Source: Pithys albifrons albifrons (Eukaryota; Chordata; Aves; Passeriformes; Thamnophilidae). From it: a DNA stretch of 64,000 nucleotides. The stretch lies in contig NC_092465.1 in assembly GCF_047495875.1 (NCBI RefSeq), positions 2,445,847-2,509,846 of the forward strand, given 5' to 3'. The notes under the pieces were generated by a model. It made no database searches. It was not told the origin of the DNA and saw only the letters and a program-made list of their open reading frames with translations. A program made the translations under genes and the position numbers. Below, one piece after another: positions 49,338-64,000 of the stretch; positions within the stretch are counted from its first letter, which is position 1, and each line of letters starts with the position of its first letter.

Positions 49338-50588
49338 GCTGCTCCATTTGGGATTTGTTTGAAGGAGAACTCTCTGCTGCTGTTCCTCCCAGTGCCCAGA
49401 ACTGGGACCAACTGCAGCACTCAGGTGCTTTAGCTCAGCTCAGTGCCAGCTTCTCCCTTTGGAGAAACCACTCTTTGGAGTTTGTGCCTCAGGCCCTGGC
49501 GTGGGACACGCTGCCCTGCCGGTGCCAGGGCTGGCACTGTTGGTTCTGCAGCACAGACACACCAGTCTGAAGCTCACATTGTACTGCTCCTTCTCAAATT
49601 GGATGTGACATGGAGAATTTACTCAATTAAATCTTTAATCACAACAAAATTTACTTAATTAAACCTTTAATCCTAACAAGCTTTAGCTGCAAGTGGTACT
49701 TGTGCCAAGCACAGCCCACCTTGTGCTGTTTCCAGCTGAAGGATGGGGTGTATCCAGGCACAGGGAGCTGGCTGGGAGTGCTGCCATGGACTCTGCTGGC
49801 ACCTCTGGTGGAGACACAGGTGGTACAGCTGTTGGGAGAGGTGGGTGTGGGGTCACACCTGTGCGTGTGCTGCCAGGAGTGCCAGAGGGACCTGCCCACG
49901 TGAGGGCCCACAGCAGCCAGGGCTGGGGTGGCCTTATCCTGGTTGGTGCTCCTGCTCCTCCCCAGGGAGGGCTGGGCTGGATATCAGGGAAAGGTCCTTC
50001 CCCCAGAGGGTGGTGGGCACTGCCCAGGCTCCCCAGGGCAGTGGGCACAGCCCCAAGGCTGCCAGAGCTCCAGGAGGGTTTGGATGATCCTCTGGGGCAC
50101 ATGGTGGGATTGTTGGAGTGACTGTGCAAGGACAGGGCTTGAACTGATCCCTGTGAGTCCCTTCCAGCTCAGGACATTCCATGACCGGGATAAGTCTCAG
50201 TGGTGGTGTCTGTTCACGCTGGAAGCCCCTCTGTGCTCTCATGCAAACCCCTCTCAGTCAAAAGGTTATTTATTTTGCTCTCTTTGCTTCATAAAGGAAC
50301 TGTCTGCACCCCTGCACATCCTGAAGAGCAGAGCAGTGCTTGGGAAGGCAGGAAAGGAATCCTAAGTGATGAGGGCTGGAAGGGACCTGAAAGGTTATCT
50401 TCATGATCCAGGTTCTGTAAGTGATGCCCCTGCTGCCAACTGCACACAGAGTTGGTTGATGTTTTATATTCTTTTTAATCCCACAAAACTCCCAATTTGG
50501 CTCAGGAACTGCTGCCTGTGTAGGACCAGCCCCACATCCTGAAATTAAGGTTAAAAGGAGGCATTTGCAAGTCAGAGTAGTCACATTT
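49338..50588. other. Tail-to-tail spacer between ORC4 and ACVR2A
   Basis: About 1.25 kb between the predicted 3' ends of the two convergent genes. Apart from the CR1 copy listed separately, a possible minus-strand CR1 remnant lies at about 50366-50400 (ctggaagggacctgaaaggt). No exon recognised. Confidence 0.5.
49945..50195 (+). mobile_element. CR1 LINE 3' region
   Basis: An older CR1 type: gggctggatatcagggaaag, then cccccagagggtggtgggca, ending agtcccttccagctcaggac and a decayed octamer (attccatgac). It differs from the other copies here, so it represents a separate subfamily. Confidence 0.85.
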
Positions 50589-53576
50589 TTTATTTTCCCG
50601 TTGGGGGAATAGGGCAGAGTATACATTTGTATTTGTACAATATTTAACAATCACTTTATTGAGGGAAGGGGGGGGGGTTGGTTGGTTTCTCAGCACTTGC
50701 AGAAAACCAGCAAGTACCTTTTGACAGTAGTACAACAACCTGTGCCCAAAACACTGACAGATACAGAGAGGAAAGTTGAAGTAATTGCTCAGCAAACTCG
50801 AGAGGTAACGAAGGGGAGATGGACTGAAAAGGCATTAAAAAATAAAATAAGGAGGGAGAACAAAAGCAGTCCTGCTGGTTGAGTATCTGAGGTAACAGAT
50901 GTTCCATCAAGGATGCTACTGGAGTCATTTGCCCATGGATGTGTATTGCAGCTTCCTGTGTTTTGTACCAGAAATGTCTTTAAAAAGGTTAAAAAAGCTG
51001 GAGGAGGAGCAGAGGGGACCCTGCAGGTCTGACAAAGCTGCCCTGAGCAGGACACGGCCTGTCAGTCGGTACAGCTGGGATGGGAACTACACCCACTGCT
51101 GTGGGGGTATCTCCACGCTCCTGGTGTGGTTTGGGAACATGCCAGGGATGGCAGCGCTGGTTGCACAGCCCTGGGGAGGAGCTGTGAGCAGAGGACGTGG
51201 GGCAGGAGCTTCTCCCCCTCTCACACACATAGTAACACCTGGGGCTCACACAGCAGCCCAGGGAGGGCCCGGGGCACTGCCCAAACACTCCCCAGCACCA
51301 CAGAGCACTGCTCTGGCAGCTCAGCCCAGTTCCTGCTCTGCAAGGACAACCACAACTCGTGTCCAAACCCCTGTGAGAGCAGCTGGGCCAGAACAGCTCA
51401 GGGCACAGCAGTCTGACCAATTAAAAAGCATTTCTAAGGAGCAGCCTTTGCTCAGTGACGCTACATGATGCTGTTAAATCCCAGGGAAGGAGAGCAGGAC
51501 AAGAACTGAGCTGGGACAGCCAAAGGCAGATTGGAATTGCAAAGGTAGGAGTGCTGGGGGAACCTGCAGGAGCTCGAGTTTGGGGGGTAACACAAAGGGA
51601 CATCAGATCTCAAAGAGCACAGAATTCATCCATCCACTACTCCAGTTTGGGTACTGAAGGGTTAAAACTGCTCAGGAGCCCAGAGGTCTCTGAGCAGGAC
51701 TGGACTGGGGTTTGTTCAGAACTCGGCAGCTCCATCCCTGTCCTGTGTGTGTGACGTTAAATTAGAAGTGGATTAAAAAGGGAAGGAAGAGGGAACTGTC
51801 ACAAATGCCAGAAACTGGATTTCTCTCCCACTGTCTCCTTGGAGAAGGTCCCTCTGGCACAGCCCTGGGTGGGACATCAGCCCTTCCTCCCTCCCTGCCC
51901 TTATCCATCACTTCCCACTGCTCCCAGGGCCCAGCTCACCTTGGGCTGCACAGGTCCAGGTTCCAGCCAGCCCTCAGTGAGCTCCCATTAAAGCTGCTTC
52001 CCAAAGACAGGAATGGACAAACAGGGAGAACAAGGACACCCACAGCACCCCAGGGGCCACACGGACTGTTCTTGGAGCTCTGTGTGTGAAGATCCAACAG
52101 GGAGACAGGGCTGGGAGAAGCTCTCTGGCACTCAGCTCCCAGTCACTGTGATTCCAGCACGAGGGGTGGTGTCCTGAACTCCAGTGCTGGAGCTGGGAAA
52201 GCCATTTCCATGATTATCCTCATTTTTGGCGAGTCTGTGCTATGGACATTGATACTCGTTACCTCGGAACGGTCGTTGCATTCCGTGAGTAGAACTGAGT
52301 TATCCCTGAAATTTGTAACGTTCAGAATCTGGGATTTGTGGCCAGAAGATTGGGTGTGACTCCAGGATAAACCTGTGGATCCCAGGGAGGGAGCTGCACT
52401 CCCATCCCACGGCACCAAGCTTGGCGTGCAGGGAATTGCAAGTGTCCAAGCAGAGAGAGAGGAGTTTGAGCTTCCTGAGGAGATCCTGGGACAGGGACAG
52501 CCCCCACTGCCTGGTGGGATGGGGAACACACGGAGACCTCGGCACAGACATAAATTAGAAAAAGACTTTTTTTCTTAAAAAAGAAAGGAACAAGAATTCA
52601 GAGCTTTCCAGTGTCACAGCTCACAGAAAATTAAAAAAAAAAATAAAAGTCATGCTTAAGTTTTCAAATATTCCTCAGACACAGCAAACCTAAATAGTAT
52701 CAGTTAAATAAATGGATGAGATACTCTGGGAAATGGAGGGAAAAGCTTTCAACTAAAAGAGGAAGGAAAATTTTCTTTCAATAAACAGCACTTTTGTTTC
52801 TGTTTTATACACAACAAGCGAGTACAAGGAAAGGCTAAAACCACGGCTCTGGGAATGGCCAGTTCCGGGGCACAAAGCTGTGCCCTCCTTAAATAACAGG
52901 GAGTGGGAGCAACAGCATTTACAGAACACGGAGCCGTTTATTATTCCAATTGCGTTAGTGTTGTCAACCATAATTTAGGAGGTGGAACTGAGGTATACCT
53001 GGTTGAGGGAGGTTAAGTAATACTTGGAAGCCTCTTTGCTCTATCCCATTGATTACTCTTGTTTCTGTACACGGAACAGCAGCACACGGAACATTCACAA
53101 GCTGTGTCGTAGTCGCATTACAATAGTCATTTTTTATAAACAACAACGAATGCAATAAAAACAAGTTACCCTTTTTTTTTTTCACCTGTTGTTTTTAAAT
53201 CTGAAGTGAAATGTTTTGATTTTAAAAAAAATAACAGTAGTTCATTTAAGGAATTAGTCTCTTCTGACAGGGATTAAGAAATCGGATGTCAGTGTTTAAA
53301 ACGCTCATTAGCCCAGACAGGTCCATATTCTTCATTAAGTTCCTCGGCGGCACGTGAGGGGTCATGTCCTCCAGGTGTAAGCAGGGAATGCAGAAAGTCT
53401 CATGGATCCACGTGGGGCAGCAGGAAGGGGGAAACAAAGGATAAACACCTCTTGGGCATGTTCCAGAGAGACTTACCATCCGCTCTTCCCGCCGGCACAG
53501 CCGTGACGCCGCAGTCCGTGCGCTGTAGCAGCTCCAGTGAAGAGTCCTGTGGTCACTTCCATGACCAGTGCAACTA
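50589..53576 (-). other. ACVR2A: Probable ACVR2A 3'UTR
   Basis: Starts after the stop codon at 53577-53579. Minus-strand AATAAA hexamers lie at 52937-52942 (proximal), 50655-50660 and 50589-50594 (distal). Use of the distal pair gives about 3 kb, close to the long 3'UTR known for this gene in mammals. No exon or transposon is recognised within it. The true end cannot be fixed from sequence alone. Confidence 0.45.
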
Positions 53577-61274
<7,698 letters not shown>

Positions 61275-61554
61275 CTGCAATCAGCAGAAACCAGTAATTA
61301 ATTCATTAGTTAATTCTGCTGTTATCCCTGACAGCTCTACAAATAAAGGCTTTAAGGTGGGAGAGACCTGGAGCACAGAGACAACCCCTCCTGGAATTAA
61401 TTCCCAAAAAACCAGACACAGACTGAGCCCTGCTCTGCAGGGAACAGGAATGGGGTGGGAAAACGTGCTCATGGATGTGGGAGTGGGAGCAGCACCACAG
61501 GCAGGGAACACCCCTGGAAAACCAGGAGTGACACCACAGCAGGAACCAAGGACA

Positions 61555-61912
61555 GGGTAACCAGGTGGGAAAGCAGAGCAGAAATTAAGGAATAATCTAA
61601 ACAAGTTGGAAAGTGCAGCAGAAATTAAGGAATAAAATAAACGTGGAAAAGCAGAGCAGAAATTAAGGAATAATCTAAACAAGTGGGAAAGCAGAGCAGA
61701 AATTAAGGAATAATCCAACCAGGTGGGAAAGCACAACAGAAATTAAGGAATAATCTAAACAAGTGGGAAAGCAGAGCAGAAATTAAGGAATAATCCAACC
61801 AGGTGGGAAAGCACAACAGAAATTAAGGAATAATCTAAACAAGTGGGAAAGCAGAGCAGAAATTAAGGAATAATCCAACCAGGTGGGAAAGCAGAGCAGA
61901 AACTAAGGAATA
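61555..61912. repeat. ~36-40 bp tandem repeat in ACVR2A intron 4
   Basis: About nine units with the core agcagaaattaaggaataat and alternating linkers ctaaacaagtgggaaagc and ccaaccaggtgggaaagc. The two linkers alternate through most of the array, giving a dimeric higher-order unit. Confidence 0.93.
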
Positions 61913-62783
61913 AAGATAATCAAGCTTTACTTGTTGTTTTTGTAAAGAGCTGGAATTGAAATGAGCACCTTTGATGCACTGAAGAGTTTTGTGCATTTAA
62001 GGAGGTTTTTTTTGTGTTTATTGATGTGTGTGACCTGTTTAACTCCTCAGATCCCTGGTTTGGGAATCAGCACCTCCTGACCCACTTCCATTGCTCCCAG
62101 CTCTGAAATCTGAGCACCCAGGAACAGAACTACAATTCAATCTGAACAGAACAAGGAGGTTCTCAGTTTTACTGCCAAAGCTGTGCCTCCCTCTGGGCTC
62201 TCCTTTTCCCTCCAACCCCAATTCCACAAATGAATAACTGTGAAAAAAAAGAACTGCAATTCCAGTGGGAGACTCCCTGGAATCCTGACAAAAAGCACGG
62301 AATCCTCTCACAAATGTAGTGCCAGGTGCTCACAGTTGTTACACCAGAACTGAGGGTTTGAGCTGGACAGAAAACACAGAAAGTGAAGTTCCTGAGGGAA
62401 GTTTTCCCTCCCTTGGTGCCTTTCATTCCCTGCCAGAGCCCTCCTGGAATATTCCAGGGAAGGCACTGCCCTCAATTTGTAAATACAAACATTTGTAAAT
62501 ACAGTTTGGAATTATTGTAAGTGAAAGTGGAAACAAGATGCCCAAATTTCCTCCCCAAGGAGTAAAATCCTGTTACTTCCAGCCCTCTGGGCACTGGGCA
62601 GCACTTGGGGAATTAATGGCTGGAATTAATTAGTTCAAGTTCTGAAAGCGGAGAATGTTTGTGGGAAATGAGCCCAAATCTCCCTTTGCTTCAGTGCCTC
62701 AAATTCCCCTTCCTTCCCAAGGCTCCACCCAAAATCCTGCTGGGAATCTGCAGGGCACAGACTCTGAATTCCTTCTGAACCTT

Positions 62784-62993
62784 CAGGAAAAGAGCACTTC
62801 TCCAGGATTCCATGGGATTCAGGAAAAGAGCACTTCTCCAGGATTCCATGGGATTCAGGAAAAGAGCACTTCTCCAGGATTCCATGGGATTCAGGAAAAC
62901 ACTTCTCCAGGATTCCATGGGATTCAGGAAAAGAGCACTTCTCCAGGATTCCATGGGATTCAGGAAAAGACTTCTCCAGGATTCCATGGGAAA
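62784..62993. repeat. 36 bp tandem repeat in ACVR2A intron 4
   Basis: Six units of ttcaggaaaagagcacttct followed by ccaggattccatggga. Two units lack the agagca or gagcac part. The 36 bp period keeps frames open on both strands; not a gene. Confidence 0.93.
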
Positions 62994-64000
62994 ATCCCAC
63001 CTGAGAGACACAAGGCAAAGTGGCAGCGGAATCTGCTGCTCCCAAATTTCCCATCAGAGCACTCCACTCCCCACATTCCCAACTCCTGGTTCCTAGAAAG
63101 CCCTGGCACTGCACAGGATGTTCCCAGGACCTGCCCCAGCCTCTCCCAAGGTTTCCCTTTCCTGGAGAGTCAAAACTTGTGGAGTTTCCAAAGCAGGAAC
63201 ACCCTCCCAGCCCGGACAGACCCTGCTCTGAGTGCAAGGCACAATTCCTGCTCTTCCCAGGAGTGGAGAGGAACATCTGCCCTGTGTTCTCCTTGATTTC
63301 CCCTGGATAAAATCCCACTGGACAACTCCAGGGCCTATTTTTACCCAGACACATTCCCAGCTGGGAGGCAAAGCTGTCCCACGTGCCACAGGCTCTGTCA
63401 TTCCAGGCTGGCTTTGGGATGAGCTCCCTGGCGCCGGGGCCCAGGCTGGAATGTCAGCACAGCTCTGCTGGGATATCTTGGAATTCCAGATTTCCACAGC
63501 TGGCAAAGCCTTTCCCTTCCTGCCCCTTCCCCTCCACTGAGTCATACAGGGAAAAGATTCCCCAAAGAAGGGAGACTCCCAGGAATGGGGTTCCTTAAAA
63601 ATGGGTCTCGGGATCAGAGAGATGCTGAAGGGACAGGGAACACAAATCCACCAGAAGTGGTTCCCTGACTGGGATCATTTGGAGCCACACAGGGAATCCA
63701 GACTGCAGGAACCACAGGGAAAAATGTAAATATTAAAAACACTTAAACCATCCTATTTCTTTCTAAATTACATTTACAGATTATCTCAGATGTTAATTAG
63801 ACAACTGCAGGTGACAGAAATGGAGCATTCCTGAGACTCAAACACGAACCCAACTCTTGGATTTTCAATATCCAACAACAACCCAGTTGGTGAATTAAAA
63901 ACCTTCAGTGAGTTGTAATTTCATGTTATCAGTTTAACACAAATAAAAATAATTTCTGGCCAGTGGGAAATCTGAGGTACAGACTTGGCAGTGGATGAGT

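Larger units (their letters stand above)
61275..64000. other. ACVR2A intron 4 (partial)
   Basis: No exon recognised. It contains the two tandem repeats listed separately and otherwise unique-looking sequence. Confidence 0.6.

Noticed and set aside
61275..64000. The ACVR2A transmembrane exon upstream of residue 177
   Set aside because: No minus-strand frame with a hydrophobic segment followed by the conserved YPPVLVPTQ boundary was found, so this exon lies outside the window.

Overview
This is vertebrate nuclear DNA, almost certainly from a bird and probably a neoavian or passerine. Two spliced genes sit in long non-coding stretches. At least twelve copies or fragments of CR1, the dominant avian LINE, are present, several ending in the diagnostic octamer-like 3' tail (attctgtgattctgtgatt). 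Introns are short, and no bacterial-style operons, CRISPR arrays, tRNA or rRNA genes were seen. Most long open frames are read-throughs of tandem repeats, not genes.

Layout. (1) 1-35.6 kb contains no exon I can support. It holds CR1 fragments, a 2.2 kb AT-rich satellite-like array, an A-rich tract, several GC-rich minisatellites and otherwise unremarkable sequence. From the known vertebrate gene order ACVR2A-ORC4-MBD5 I infer that it is mostly the first (5'UTR) intron of MBD5 on the minus strand. (2) 35.6-36.6 kb is a CpG island with a perfect NRF1 core and a strong minus-strand splice donor, which fits a bidirectional ORC4/MBD5 promoter. (3) 37.87-49.32 kb holds a complete ORC4 gene on the plus strand: 13 coding exons, 437 codons from the conserved start, intact AAA+ Walker motifs, and one GC-AG intron. 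(4) About 49.3-50.6 kb is the tail-to-tail spacer. (5) From about 50.6 kb to beyond the right edge lies ACVR2A on the minus strand. Its last seven exons (residues 177-513, the whole kinase domain and C-terminal tail) are present with conserved catalytic residues. The signal peptide, ligand-binding ectodomain and transmembrane exons lie beyond base 64000.

ORC4 is a subunit of the origin recognition complex, which licenses DNA replication. ACVR2A is a type II serine/threonine kinase receptor for activin-class ligands. They are neighbours, not pathway partners. The most distinctive feature is the density of minisatellites, more than a dozen independent families with units of 5 to about 200 bp. 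Several lie right against splice sites: about 84% of ACVR2A intron 6 is tandem repeat. The other notable item is a CR1-derived module with a near-perfect 36-39 bp hairpin, present three times and twice in the same composite arrangement.
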